Origin: Zhengitettix transpicula
Lineage: Eukaryota > Arthropoda > Insecta > Orthoptera > Tetrigidae
Direction of reading: 5' to 3'
Length of the DNA: 64,000 nucleotides
Assembly (NCBI GenBank): GCA_037074705.1
Contig: CM073590.1
Coordinates: 179,257,246-179,321,245, forward strand
A program made the translations under genes and the position numbers. Shown one piece after another: positions 22,068 through 33,640 of the stretch; position 1 is the stretch's first letter, and every line of letters begins with the position of its first letter. The notes under the pieces were generated by a model. The model saw nothing but the letters and a program-made list of their open reading frames with translations, searched no databases and had not been told where the DNA came from.

Positions 22068-22415
22068 TTTCTACATGTGGGTAATTCACGTGTGGTAGCT
22101 CTCTTTTAATAGCATAGAAAGACATTTTAATGGAAGTATGCGGAAGGGACAGCATGGTAACCGAGCTATAGTTTAAGAACCCTACTCAGCACACGCCTAA
22201 AAGAGATGCAAGGTAAACCGTGGAAAACCTGCATCAGGTAAATTGTACCATGGTATTCTAATGACTGGAGTGAAGTTTACTGTGAGGATGCAGTATTCCC
22301 GTTCTCTATGCCTCGAGCAGTGTAGGAGTCAGACGGCCAACTGTTTCAATAGGAACAGCGGACAGTTCCTACAGTACACTTAAGGACTGCGATCCCCAGA
22401 GCATATACTTCTCAT
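22068..22415 (-). repeat. G500 repeat, copy 6 (diverged)
   Basis: Follows copy 5 in the same orientation. It keeps 'ctttaatagcatag', 'ggtaaccgagctatagttta', 'cacgcctaaaag', 'gtggaaaacctgcatcagg' and 'tcaataggaacagcggacag', with many substitutions and small indels. Confidence 0.75.
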
Positions 22416-22427
22416 AACCGTTTTTTT

Positions 22428-22935
22428 AGGATACCAGGCTACATGAGGGTAATCCACATGGTGGCAACTCCCCTTTAATAGCATAGGAAGGGATCTGAAA
22501 GGGGGGGGATGCGGAAGGGTAGAGGAAGGCAGCCAAGGGTTAACTAGGGTCCCCGGGCTATAGTTTAAGGATCCTACCCGGCATTCGCCTAAAAGTAATG
22601 CAGGGAAAACCCTAGAAAAACCTGAATCAGGTAGGTCGGGCATTGGGTACTTGTCCCACGCCCTTCCAATAGCGGGAGAAGAGTTTGCTGAGGGGACGCA
22701 GCATTCCCTTTTCCGTTCCTCGACCAGTTTAGGAGGCAGCTGGCCGACTGTTCCAATGGGAACAGAGAACAACTCTTACCGTATGCCAAAGGTCTGTGAC
22801 CCCGGAACTTACACCTCTCAAAACAGGCCGAGGTGCCTCGGCTTGTGGGAACCTTAGTTGAAAAACGGAGAGGAAAAGGCATCCCCAAAGGTATCCCCTT
22901 CGTGTCTCTCCTACAAGGTTCTGCCTGCGAGAGTT
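22428..22935 (-). repeat. G500 repeat, copy 7 (near full length)
   Basis: Well-preserved minus-strand copy running from the 'ctacatgagggtaatccac' end to the 'ctacaaggttctgcctgcga' end. With copies 5 and 6 it forms a minus-strand cluster mirroring the plus-strand cluster at 16.5-19.9 kb. Confidence 0.85.
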
Positions 22936-23553
22936 CAAGAGTTTATCTCATGTAGACCGGGTATAAAGCCCTGTATGTTTTTGTTGTGACTGACAAGCTA
23001 CATGAGAGTAATCAAAATACGTAAATATTCTTTTCGTCCCACTTGATGGAAAAGTGGAATCTGAATGATATTAAGTTTTAATAAATATAAAAATAGCCTA
23101 ATACAGATAAGTTTATTAGGCTATTTTAATTATTATCAACTTTGAAAATTTTTAATTTTTAATTAAGTTTTAATTTAGCAGTTTTTAGTGGGCATTTTAA
23201 ATGTTATATTGTTATACGGATTAAATTCAATATTAATTCAAACAGTACATATATAATTAATCAGAATTTTGCTCTCGATTCATATTTTGTATTCATACCT
23301 CCAATGTTAATTTTTTCTGTTATTAAACTTTTCAGTAGTTTAGACCATTGTTCATAAATTAATTTGCTAACTCTTATATATTAACGACTGCAATTAGTCT
23401 ACTTGCTAAGAAATTCCTGATCTAAATATCGTTTACTCATTAGACATATAAATGAGACCATTTATTTTTGCTGTTGATATATTTTATTATTTAGATGTAT
23501 GTTAATTTATTTAATGCAATTAGTCATCTTATAATTTCCTTTAAATATTTCAG
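22936..23553. other. Unannotated, AT-rich
   Basis: Contains a local inverted repeat, AATAGCCTAATA (23,092-23,103) against TATTAGGCTATT (23,116-23,127), perfect over 12 bp. No gene. Confidence 0.55.
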
Positions 23554-23622
23554 GACGATAGTTAACCGAGAATGAAGAAGGATATTCCCCTCAGAGCATC
23601 AGCAGGAGAGTTAACGTGTCTG
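23554..23622 (+). CDS. Candidate first coding exon of a host gene (17 codons, spliced)
   Basis: A 69-bp segment has strong splice signals on both sides. Upstream is a pyrimidine-rich tract ending TTTCAG at 23,553. Downstream GTGAGT starts at 23,623 and matches the consensus donor. Within it, ATG at 23,572 has A at -3 and opens a frame that stays open to the donor (MKKDIPLRASAGELTCL), leaving phase 0. Upstream of the ATG all three frames stop, so if real this is the exon carrying the start codon, after a 5' non-coding intron. The base composition is less AT-rich than its surroundings, and no transposon family matches. I do not recognise the peptide and see no next exon in the window. A chance match of splice signals is possible. 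Confidence 0.3.
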
Positions 23623-25519
23623 GTGAGTTTCTAAACAGTATTTTCACTTATTTATCACACAAAGTGGTACACCTATTATATAGTAAAATCAGAAGTGTTG
23701 GCATATTAACATTAATAGATCGTTAAAGTTTCATAAAATATTATCAGTCTTAGCTGATTGAGCGATTCAAAAATTTATAATGCATGTGTTTATATTACTT
23801 AATGTTTAAGAAATAGATTATAGAAACAAAAATACTTTGTTTTCACGTTTTAAAATATTTTAAAAGTTATATGTAGTAAATATATTAGATAAAAATATGT
23901 ACGTAATGAACCATAGACAATGTTGTCTGAGTGGCATGTGCGGAAGTTATATGTGAAGACAGAAAAACTTGGCGATACAAACGTTAAGTGGAGAACAGAT
24001 CTTGATAGTTAAAAATAATACCCACACAATTCATAAAGGAAATGAAAGTGCCAAAGATAAATCAAATAAACCTTCTACCAGTAAGTCAACATCTCAAAGA
24101 ACACGTATGTGATGGAAACATTCCAAATAATAAATTACACAAGAGAACGGATACTGAATTGCTATTTCAGCAGAAACAAATATACGGGGAATCACGTAAC
24201 AAAGAAAGTAATGGCAATATTACCAAATGAATTGATGACCAGATTAAAAAAATTGTGTAAACCTTGAAAGAGGAGGTTAATACATAATTTTTTTTACATT
24301 TTTAAGAATTAGAATTTGATTCAAATAACTGAATTTAACACCATGGATATTATATATTTAAGTAACCAGTTATTAATTAGTCGTAGAAATTTTTTTATAG
24401 GATAATATTCAGAATTTCACCTTCAGTCCCAGCTTTGAGTCGTATTACTACTTCAGTTTCCACCTCCTAGCCCTCGCTTTGCTTCATCTAGGACCAATAT
24501 GAAACATCTTTGCTTTTTCTACACTTGTTAGTAAAAATAATATTTATCCCTCCTTAATTATTCTTTAAATCCACAAAGTTTTACAATCGACGTTAAATTT
24601 TATTTTTCTGAGAATCCTTCAGCACAGCGATGTGATTAATAATAAATGGTAATAATGCCTCGTAGCTATTCCTTCGCGAGAAGAGCTGACTAAAAGCTTT
24701 CACTTGAAAGGCTTCAAACGCACTTCGCGCTGAAGCACGCGTTATTAAGCCATGCTTCACTGCGAGTTCATTACGGAAATCGACATCACCAGATTTAATC
24801 TATTCTGAGACAGCTGCAGAGCTGAATCGTTGCGACTGTTACTGAAAACATTTAGATTTATGATTGCGGCAATTAATTATATATTATTATTTCGTTGTGA
24901 TCTAAAATGACGGTATTTAAATCCTGTTAAATAAATCATTTAAGATTACTGTCCATGTTCCTTACGTCGGACACCAAACAAGCTACTATTTGAATGATTA
25001 CAGAAGTGACTGACATATTCGAATTATTAATACCTACGTAACTGAATTTTCCTTACTCACAGTTGCCGATTATAATGTTAGGTTTTTTGAAGGTTTATGT
25101 TGCATTTTAATAATTTTTTCTAATATTTAACAAAGTGACTGGAGGCGATCGAATTCTCTAGAAGTTTTGCTTCATCCGGTGGACCGATATGAAAGGTTAC
25201 ATCAATGTGTTGGGCACTTGAGTCGATTCGCTACTCAAACACTCGAGAAAGTATTACAGTAAGTAATCTGGAAGGAAGAACAAACTTCACTACCAATTCC
25301 AGCTGACCTTCCCTATTTTCTTTTAGTTCCAAGCAATTATAACATGAATTCAAGCATTGATGCCGTCATCACGTTTGGCAAGCTGTTGATGAATTAAAAA
25401 ACAAATACGCAGCAATCACCATATTGAAGATATCAGGTCAATGCTTAAGGCAAGGAGGAATAAAACTAGGATGGGACGTCTCTGGAAGAAATTTAATGGT
25501 AATGAACTGAAGACGTAGG
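23623..25519. other. Unannotated, AT-rich (intron if the exon at 23,554 is real)
   Basis: No repeats or frames with family resemblance. A TATTTTCTTTTAG acceptor-like site ends at about 25,327, but the sequence after it gives no convincing exon. Confidence 0.45.
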
Positions 25520-26710
25520 CAGTTGTTTGTTTTTACAATTTAGCTTAGAGCTAATTACATATAGATACAACTATTTACCTACCACTTTTTTTATCTATAA
25601 CGATAATTTTTTAAAAAATACATTTAAACTATTTGTATTCTTTACATCTAAAGGCAACTCACTATACAATATTAATCCTCTATCAAACATTGAATTTTTT
25701 GTACTTCTTAGATTCAGATGCTCAAGAAAAAAAAATTCCCTCGCCCTTAGTATTATGATTATGGACATATCATTTACTTTTAATAAAAATATTTTAATAT
25801 TTAAAATGCCCCTTTATGTATTCTAAAAATAAAAATTAACACCACATACCAAATTTGGTCCCTAATATTTAAAAATTCTAATTTATTTAACATATCCTGA
25901 ATCTTACAATATTTATTTTCATTCAAGATAGCTCTTAATCCTCTATTCCATATTACTTCTAATTTATTTATAACATTACTTCTTACACAAAACAATAACG
26001 AATTACAGTAACGTATATGAGGAACTACTATTGACATAAATACTGTTTTTTTTAGCTTTAAGGGAAAAAATATTTCAAACGTACAACTACTCCTATTTTT
26101 TTTTGTCAATTTCTTTTCAATATACTCTGCATGTTTATTAAATTTTATCTGACTGTCAATAATAACTCGTAGATACTTAAAATAATTTACCCACTCTATC
26201 ACTTGACTTCCTACAACTATATTACATACTTTCAATTTAATCTCTAAATACATACATTTGGTTTTCTTAGTATTTTAACTTACTGACACATAGCCAATGT
26301 ATAATATTTACAAGTTCAACATTTTATTTACAATGTCTTCACAATTTTTACCAGTTAAGAAAATCTTGGTGTCATCAGCAAACAGACGAATTTTTACTTC
26401 CTTCTCTACTTTTGGTAATTCATTAATGTACGAAATGAATAACAGTGGCCTTAATTTACTGCCATGTGGAACCCAAAAATCAACTTATTTAAATTCAGAA
26501 CACTCTCCATTAATAAAGGGCGTAAGTTTTCCCGACGTATATTCTGTATAAAGAGTTCTCGGGTTTCCATTAATTTTAACATACTGTTTTCTATTCATTT
26601 AATTATCCTTTATCCAACTCATAGCACTTCCTCTCATTCCATACCTGAAAAATTTATCAATTAACTTATCTCTACAAACATTCTCGATATTTTTACTCTA
26701 AATATTATTA
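25520..26710 (-). pseudogene. LINE reverse transcriptase fragment (CR1/Jockey-type)
   Basis: C-terminal half of a non-LTR retrotransposon reverse transcriptase on the minus strand, truncated at its 5' side. Reading from 26,710 down: GMRGSAMSWIKDN, then a stop, YVKINGN, VPHGSKLRPLLFISYINELP, and RLFADDTKIFL with the catalytic FADD at about 26,371-26,382. Then come FKYLRVIIDSQIKFNKHAEYIEKK, IVVPHIRYCNSLLF, NRGLRAIL and HLNLRSTKNSMFDRGLILYSELP near 25,660-25,730. It carries several stops and frame changes. The VPxGSxLxPLLF and FADD forms and the PHIRYC block fit the CR1/Jockey group. The clade was not resolved further. Confidence 0.85.
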
Positions 26711-26735
26711 TACTAATCCAAATTGCTATATATAT

Positions 26736-27893
26736 TGTAATAACTACAAATTAAAGAATGAAATTAAATGAAATTTTCCCTCGTTGTGGTAGCCAATTTG
26801 TAATAACCAACTTTTAAATATTTAATGAAAGGAAATTTAAACTAAACAAAAATTTAAATTTAACAAAACAAAACAAATTTATTCACACAAAATACAATTT
26901 AGATCTCCTCTTTATTTCACCACATTTAGATCAAATTTTACTAACAATTAAGTTTACCTTTTATGGCATTTTTGAAAATTTAATTTTGCAGAGTATAGAA
27001 ATTTAATTTATTGAAGTTACTAGAAACGAAATCTGACCTTTCACCTTTAAATTTATAGTTTACAAAATTATTTATTTTAAATCGCTACTTACAAGTTTTA
27101 TTCCTTTGGGTTCGGGAACACACTTCACTTTAATAATGGCCACTCTGTGCATAAAATTTACACAGATATTTTTACTGACACAACACTATCCTTTCAGTAT
27201 CCAAACTCAAGACTGCAGACTTCCGACTACTCTTATGGATGTTTCGCCCGCGGCCAGCTATAAATTTGTCTAGTATGATTTACAAATTGATTGCATTTTG
27301 TCTTATTTAAAATGTTCTGGATCTCTCAATCTTCACTAAGACAGAGTTCAAAACTGGTGTTCAACCTAACAGTCCTTTCTCCTTCCAGCTATTACATCAA
27401 CTTCTTTCTCCCTTGAGATCTGGCACCCGACTACTTGCACCTCCTTCTCCCTTGATATCTACCATCCGACTGCTTTTCTATCCGCTTCCTCCTCTCCAGA
27501 ATATTTCTTTTTCCCACAGTTTTGATTTCCCACGTTCAGACCTCATCCGGCTTTCCCACACTCAGAGAGCTACTCAATATTGTTAGATAAACATTCCCTT
27601 ATCCCATAATTGGATGTTAACAAAAAACTGTTGTCATTTTTCCTTTGGGCCTCCAGTCCCGACGTCCGTCAGACACCAGATCTAAGAGCCGCTAAAAACT
27701 CCCAATTATAATTTTCCTTTTGTGAGCCTTCATCTGCTGTCAATCATAATTTTTTTACATGAGCCACCCAAGATGCCCAGTCTGTGTTGGTAAACAGATT
27801 TTAAATAATGGCCGTCCACCTCTAGTCTGTGTCGTGAAACAAAGTATTATCAAATTTAAACAAATATAATGACCTTCTTAACTAGGTATTACA
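26736..27893 (-). repeat. TGTAAT element, 1,158 bp
   Basis: The boundaries are exact mirror termini: TGTAATAACTAC at 26,736 and GGTATTACA ending at 27,893, flanked by TATATAT on both sides. The minus-strand reading shows TGTAATACC at its start, a variable pyrimidine-purine region, 'aaaggtgaaaggtcagattt' and a LTR-like ATTACA. Then follows AATTGGCTACCACAACGAGG, and about 40 bp on a final GTTATTACA. This is the best-preserved copy of the family for defining ends. Confidence 0.7.
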
Positions 27894-29080
27894 ATATATA
27901 TATATATATATATATATATTGTTAAGGTCCGTATTCTCCTCTATATAAAGAAGGTTACATAAATACCGAGTGACCTTCCTTTCTATCTTAAAAGATAGTC
28001 GCGCCGGCTTGTTCAGTCAAAATAGAGCTATTATGGGTATTTCGAGGTTGACAGACACACAAAAACAAAACAAAAAATATTATCATTTGAATTGAATCTA
28101 TTTATTCTCAACGAATTTAACAAATCCTCAAAATTACAACGTATCAATAATAAAATCCAACTTGTTAACGTGTATGGGCGCCACAAAACCTGAAATCGGT
28201 TTTGAAATTCAACTGCGCGGCTGACAACGGGGCCAACCGCACTCATCAATCGTACTAAACGATTTTAAGAAATAACAAAATACTAGTGATTTTAATTTTG
28301 TCAGCTGTGCATTGAAAGTTATCGCTCACAAATGGCGGCCGAACAATGGTGAGAACCGAACACAATTACGTCAATAAACAAAGTCAAAAAACAAAAAAAA
28401 TAGAACATCCAACTGGTTTTTTACCAAAAAAGAACGTCTTATGTGAATCCACACTAGTTAATACTTATATAGGTAATCACATATCGTTCCATCCACCGAT
28501 GTTTGTAGTTCAAAGTCACCAATTAGTACCTGAATACACCGAATATCCTTCCAGGCTACGATGTCGCGAGAACTATTGATGAATCAAAACACTCAGCTTC
28601 CGCGGTAGCAAAAAGGGTGGACAAGCTGTCTGTATCAGCGCCTCGCTGATGTTCTCCTCGAAACTTGCAAAAAGATAAGCTGTTTCGGTAAATCTCGTAA
28701 CTCAATCCCAATGATTTTGTTGGGGTGCGTTCTGCCCCTGTAAGCCGTCTCTCCAATCTTCCCCGCTACACATAATTATTTTTTTTAAGAAATAAAAACC
28801 AAAGACGGCAAATTTCAAAACGTGATTGTTTTCATTTTTTAAAGATCAGCGTGCCGCTAATTTATTCGTAAAAGGATGTAGAATTGATTAGAAATTACTT
28901 AATTTAATTTTTTCCATGCTTGAATAATGGTCAACATTTTTTACAATTTATTTGCTAAATTGTTGTTTGAGAAGCCTTGAGAACTCCATGTGTATTGTTG
29001 TACAACAATCAGCAAATGAACGCTGGTATTTTCATTGAAAAGTCTGAACCGTTCGTTAAATCAGCGAAAAAAACATAGAA
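27894..29080. other. TA microsatellite and unannotated sequence
   Basis: A TA run at 27,894-27,920 is followed by sequence with no recognised gene. It lies between two minus-strand TGTAAT elements, so it may be part of a larger composite. Confidence 0.45.
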
Positions 29081-30226
29081 CCCTCATAATTAAAAGAATA
29101 GTGATTTTTTTAAAAAATAATAATTATTAAAGCAAATTTATTTGTTTTTTTAATTTGTAAATTTGTGGCATTCAAAGAAAATAAAACTTTTATTTTTTTT
29201 TACAAACAATTACATCTAATTACTCTTTTTCTCAGGGTCTTTACTGAGTTTGATGGTAAGAAACAAATCAAGATTACAATTTAAGAATTTACAATTTGAA
29301 ACGCACTGAATATGAAATGAAAAGAAACGAAATCTGACTTTATCTTTAATTTAATGTTTACAAAACATTTATTATTTTAGTTCGTACTTACAACTGTCCT
29401 TTTAGAACCTGACTTAATGATTTCAAAGCTTGGGAACACACTTCACTAAAAGGCCATTATGTGCATAAAATTGCACATTCACTTTCACAAACACATACAC
29501 TTCAATCCTTTCAGAACTCCAGACTCCTCGCCTATGGACAACCGTTGTTTCGCCCGCAACCACCAGTCAATCAGTCCCTATTTCCGCAAACACCCAAGAT
29601 GTTTTAACAGGGAAACCAGTCAGTGTTACAGTGTTCAATACAATGGATAGACCATGAGATATTTTTGTCTATCATCGGCCCAACGGCACGTCGACGTCTC
29701 CTATTAAACTCTGCTGATCAACTCTTTCTCCACCAGAATCTGGCGATCTGCTTTAAGACATCCTTCTCTCTCGAGATCTGGCACCCAACTAACTATTCGC
29801 TTCTCTGGAGTGGCTCCACCATCAGTGCGTTCTCTTCCAGTTCCCACGCTCGCAGTTTCCACGAATCTCGGCAACAAAGAGCCCGCCGTCACTCAAAATA
29901 ATATAAATCAACAATCCATGGTCTCCCTAATTTAACATCAATAAGAGCCCGCCGTCGCTCCGTTCTTTGATATCGGTGCCGCTGTTAATCAATATTATAA
30001 ACCAAACAATCCACGGTCTCCCTAACTTAATATCAATAAGAGACCGCCATCACTCCGTTCTTTGAGAGATCGATGCCGCTAAACAAAACATTGTAAACCA
30101 AAAAATTCATGGTCTCCCTAACTCAGTATCAATAAGAGACCGCCATCACTCCGTTCTTTGAGATTTGTGCCGCCAAACAAAACATTGTAATTTAAACAAT
30201 TAATGGCCTTCTTAATTAGTATTACA
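29080..30226 (-). repeat. TGTAAT element with internal tandem repeats
   Basis: The plus-strand end 'cttaattagtattaca' at 30,226 precedes TATATA. The body shows 'ctcagggtctttactgagtttga', 'gaaacgaaatctgac' and 'cttcactaaaaggccatta', which parallel the copies at 9,210 and 26,736. The left boundary is approximate, because the ACAACG-type motif could not be located. Confidence 0.55.
29878..30215. repeat. Tandem repeat, about 96-bp unit, 3.5 copies
   Basis: The phrase GACCGCCATCACTCCGTTC or a close variant recurs at about 29,882, 29,948, 30,043 and 30,139 (spacings 66, 95 and 96). 'catggtctccctaa' and 'atcaataagag' lie between. The last unit runs into the terminus of the host element, so the array seems to be built from the element's own end region. 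Confidence 0.8.
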
Positions 30227-31889
30227 ATATATATATATATATAACCAAATTTATGAATAATTATCAAATTTAAAGTCGGTTGTATCTGTCCTTATTGTGA
30301 GGCCAACAATGGATTATGTGATACTATCAAATTAATTAACTGATACTGACAGGAAAGATAGACAGAGAGGCTGTCATACTTAAACTGAAAGTTGTGTCTC
30401 CACGTCACATAGTAAGTAAGGAGCATATCAAATTTTCAAGACCCTAAGGGGTTAGAACAGGACTGCAACTAATAGTAACTCTTCCAGTTACCCTGCAACA
30501 GAAATTTGGTTTTGTTTGTGCACCTCAATTTTTATTCTTAGTTATTTTTCTATTTATGTACATTTTTAAACACATATAATAATCTAGTACTGAATGTTTT
30601 GCAACTATTAGAAATATACAGTTAAGGTGAGTAAATTGTGCAGAGTACTCGATGCGATGGCTTGTCAGTGGCAAGCAGAGCGGGGACGAACTCGAAGCTA
30701 AGCATTGGCTTCCGCAATCCATCAGAAGGCTGTCGAAAACGTTTTAGCACATCACCTCTCACCCTTCTCATTTCGCTCTCGTTTATTTTTGGATTAGCGA
30801 GTCGAAAATAAAGAAAATCTCTCGTAAAAATCATTATCGTACATGATCTCGCGTTTTTCAAAAGCAACCAAAAAGTATTACGAAAAGCGAAACTGTTAAA
30901 CGAATGAATTGAAAAAGTCAACCTATGTTCTATAGCGCGTTATTTAGGATAGGCGTCTTTTAATTGATTTTACTGATATTTTAGTCAGTTTATTTAAACG
31001 CGTGAGCAACCATGTTTATCGAACGTCGGCAAAAAGTACCGTTTGGTGCTAGTCAGGCTGGGGATAGTAACGGTACCTCCGGGGTTTTCCCGTCAACAAA
31101 CAGCAGGTGCGGAGAGTCTCGCTGATGGAATCGTCTAGGACCTGTGATTGGTCCATAATAAATTAAATGGACCAATAGAGGAACGGTTGGTCCCACAGGT
31201 CGGGACAAGTGGAGGCCTAGAAGCATTCTGTTACTGATGCTGACTAGAGGAGGACTCTTGAGTTTACCAGCGAGAGAGACATCGATGACCAGCTGCGAGG
31301 GACGTCGCTGTGTTGCGGAGACCCCAGTCTGGTAACAAATATTGCACATATCATGGTTGCGTAAAGCACTTTTCATAAATCGTTTCCCGGGCCTAATTTG
31401 CCACTTTAACCCTTGAGATTTTCATAACTGGCTAGTTGGGAGGGCAAAATTTAATTGTACTTATCTGTAATAATATTTAATAAATTAGCTTAGAATGACC
31501 AAGGGATATTGTTTACAAAAGTTACTTCCTCCTACCGCAGGTAAGCCGTTCTAAGAATTGAACGGTCGAAGACCTCTTATGGCGGGTAGTCAAGGAAAAT
31601 GCCACAGTTCCTAATTCAAAAATAGATAATTCGTAATTGAGAATATGGTTTTGTTCGCAGTGTATGTTTTCTACAGTTTCTTCTATTTTATGTTTCGATT
31701 CACTCTCAATTTTTCTATTGTTATATTTTTACATTAACCAAGCGTTCGCTGGTAACTTTGGAATACAGCCGTATTACCCAAGTATTCATTTAATTAGAAT
31801 GCATTTTCGTAGATTTCGTATTCTGAAAACACGAGGTTCTGTTAAATGGTGATGTCTGATTTACGGAATTCATCCGATCTCATTGAAAA
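30227..31889. other. Unannotated sequence
   Basis: TA run, then mixed sequence. A GC-richer patch at 31,030-31,400 carries a 107-codon minus-strand frame with no recognisable domain and is not called. Confidence 0.45.
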
Positions 31890-31898
31890 CTTTCTTAA

Positions 31899-32483
31899 CA
31901 CGTTGACTGCCGACTACGAGATAACTCGTAGACTGCGTTCTTTTCTAGGACGCCAACTACGAGTTATCTCGTCCTTGTTTACTTGTCGTTTTTGAGCAGC
32001 TACGATTAACACTGAATATATTAGAGCTAATATTGATAGATGGCTTCTGGGAAAAGAACAATAAATCAATGCTGTCTTGCATGAACAGAAAATTTAGTAA
32101 AAACGAAAAAAAAGTAATTATAAAAATTAATTCAAGTTCAAGAAATTAAATAATATTTAATTGTTTGTGGAACTTCTTAAACAATCTTCCACACAAAGGG
32201 CTGGCTTCTCTTTACAGGCTTGCAACTTTGATAACCTATTAGATGTTTTTATTGCTTTGCGTTTTTCAATTTTTTGCGCAGCATATATATTAGTTTGTTC
32301 CACCAGTAATGCAAGAAACTCATCCGAAGAAAATAAGTCCACCAGCGTTTGTACTGACAAATATGAACGCGTATTCATGATTCAGCTTTAGCGAAGCGAC
32401 ATGTCGATGCGTGTCTGCGTACGAATTAACTCGTAGTTGGCTTCCGCGAAGAGATTCTGAAAATTGCCGTGGCAGTAAACGTG
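31899..32483 (-). mobile_element. piggyBac-type deletion derivative, 585 bp (copy 1)
   Basis: It is flanked by TTAA at 31,895-31,898 and 32,484-32,487, the piggyBac target duplication. The ends are CACGTTGACTGCC and, in reverse complement, CACGTTTACTGCC: TIRs with one mismatch in 13. Subterminal inverted segments ('ccaactacgagttatctcg' near 31,950 and 'aactcgtagttgg' near 32,430) are as expected for piggyBac. Inside lies a joined N- and C-terminal remnant of the transposase. Confidence 0.85.
32157..32378 (-). pseudogene. piggyBac transposase remnant, internally deleted (copy 1)
   Basis: 73 codons, ATG at 32,378. Residues 10-36 (TLVDLFSSDEFLALLVEQTN then IYAAQKI) match the stretch near the start of the piggyBac transposase core, usually seen as a Phe-Phe-Thr-Asp-Glu pattern followed by a Thr-Asn-x-Tyr-Ala motif. 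Residues 56-66 (KPALCVEDCLR) resemble the Cys-containing C-terminal tail. The catalytic DDD core of several hundred residues is missing between them, so this is an internal deletion that kept both ends in one open frame. The product cannot catalyse transposition. Whether the remaining 73-residue frame is expressed is unknown. Confidence 0.6.
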
Positions 32484-32487
32484 TTAA

Positions 32488-33574
32488 AATACATTCAAGG
32501 TTCTTCCGTACGTGTATTCAATCATAACCACGCGTACTTTCCCATCCTCGCCTCGCCTATGTCAAATATTTTAACCAATCAGTACGAGTTACGAGAAATT
32601 CATTCATGGAACCAAGTGGGACCATTCGTTGTATCAAAACTCGTTTAGAGTAGAACTAAACGTATTTGAAGAATCGACTCGTGACCTGAATTTCGCAGTC
32701 GTAAAGAGTGCGAGACGAAGCGTCAACGTCAGCATACAAATCTCGGAGGTAAAAGACAGCATTTCGCGACTTCCTTAAACCCCATTGTCCTGAGAGAGAA
32801 ACAATGGTTGTGAAAAATCGTGTTCTTTCCTCGCAACATTTTCAGCGGGGCAATGAGGTACGAGAAACGGTTCAAAATTGGTGCTTCTGCTAATAAAGCA
32901 CAAATCCATCTGATACACCCGCTTTGGTTCTATCTCAATGAGACCCAGTAATCTTACAATCGGCTGCCAGATATTAAAATAAATTTATTAGACTCTTATT
33001 TGGCTGCTTTAATGTTTGCACTCAACGTCAACTTATTAAAGCTTCTCTACAGCGCAAAATTAGTTACCTACATACTGAATTATAAAGAATTGCATCGCTA
33101 AATATTGTCATAGCCATAAATGTGTTTTTATATAAATACATTCTTAAAATTTCTGATGTACTTTCACCGTAACAGAAACCCCAATGACGAAGGCAACAGG
33201 GCATACGTGTTGCAGCTCAAAAACCATTGTTCATATGGAAAATCAACATACACTATTTATTATTACGGAATAAAATAATTTATTATAAACTGAACTATCA
33301 CGCAGTTACGACGATCGATGTGGCGGCCTAAGTTGCTAATCATATTGGTAATTTATTTAACATATTTGTAGAATACATAATTAATTTCATATTGTTCTAG
33401 TAAACTCGTGTTAAGTTGATGTAGATCAGAAATTAAAAACATTTCAACACAACGTGGGCAAATACCCAAAGGAAAGACAAGGCGAAATGCATAAATCGTG
33501 TACGGATGAAAATTGAATCTCCATGGCAGTTCATTGATGCTTCACAAACACTTTATGACAATATCAATATGAAT
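32488..33574. other. Unannotated sequence (duplicated at 41,342-42,428)
   Basis: No gene or repeat family recognised. Confidence 0.5.
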
Positions 33575-33640
33575 ATTTATTAAAGCGTAAAGTATGTAAG
33601 TCGTAACCGGCGATGTTACTTGAATTTCCGTTCTTATACA
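33575..33640 (+). repeat. 66-bp direct repeat, left copy
   Basis: Starts ATTTATTAAAGCGTAAAG and ends TTCCGTTCTTATACA. It matches 35,028-35,093 at 65 of 66 positions (one G/C difference). The two copies flank the element at 33,641-35,027. Confidence 0.95.

Noticed and set aside
25527..25826. 99-codon plus-strand frame
   Set aside because: Antisense of the LINE fragment at 25,520-26,710.
29878..30215. CRISPR-like array
   Set aside because: Unit of about 96 bp with unequal spacing and no unique spacers, inside a transposon in eukaryotic DNA. It is a tandem repeat.
31053..31376. 107-codon minus-strand frame in a GC-richer patch
   Set aside because: No recognisable motif, no splice context, no conservation evidence available.
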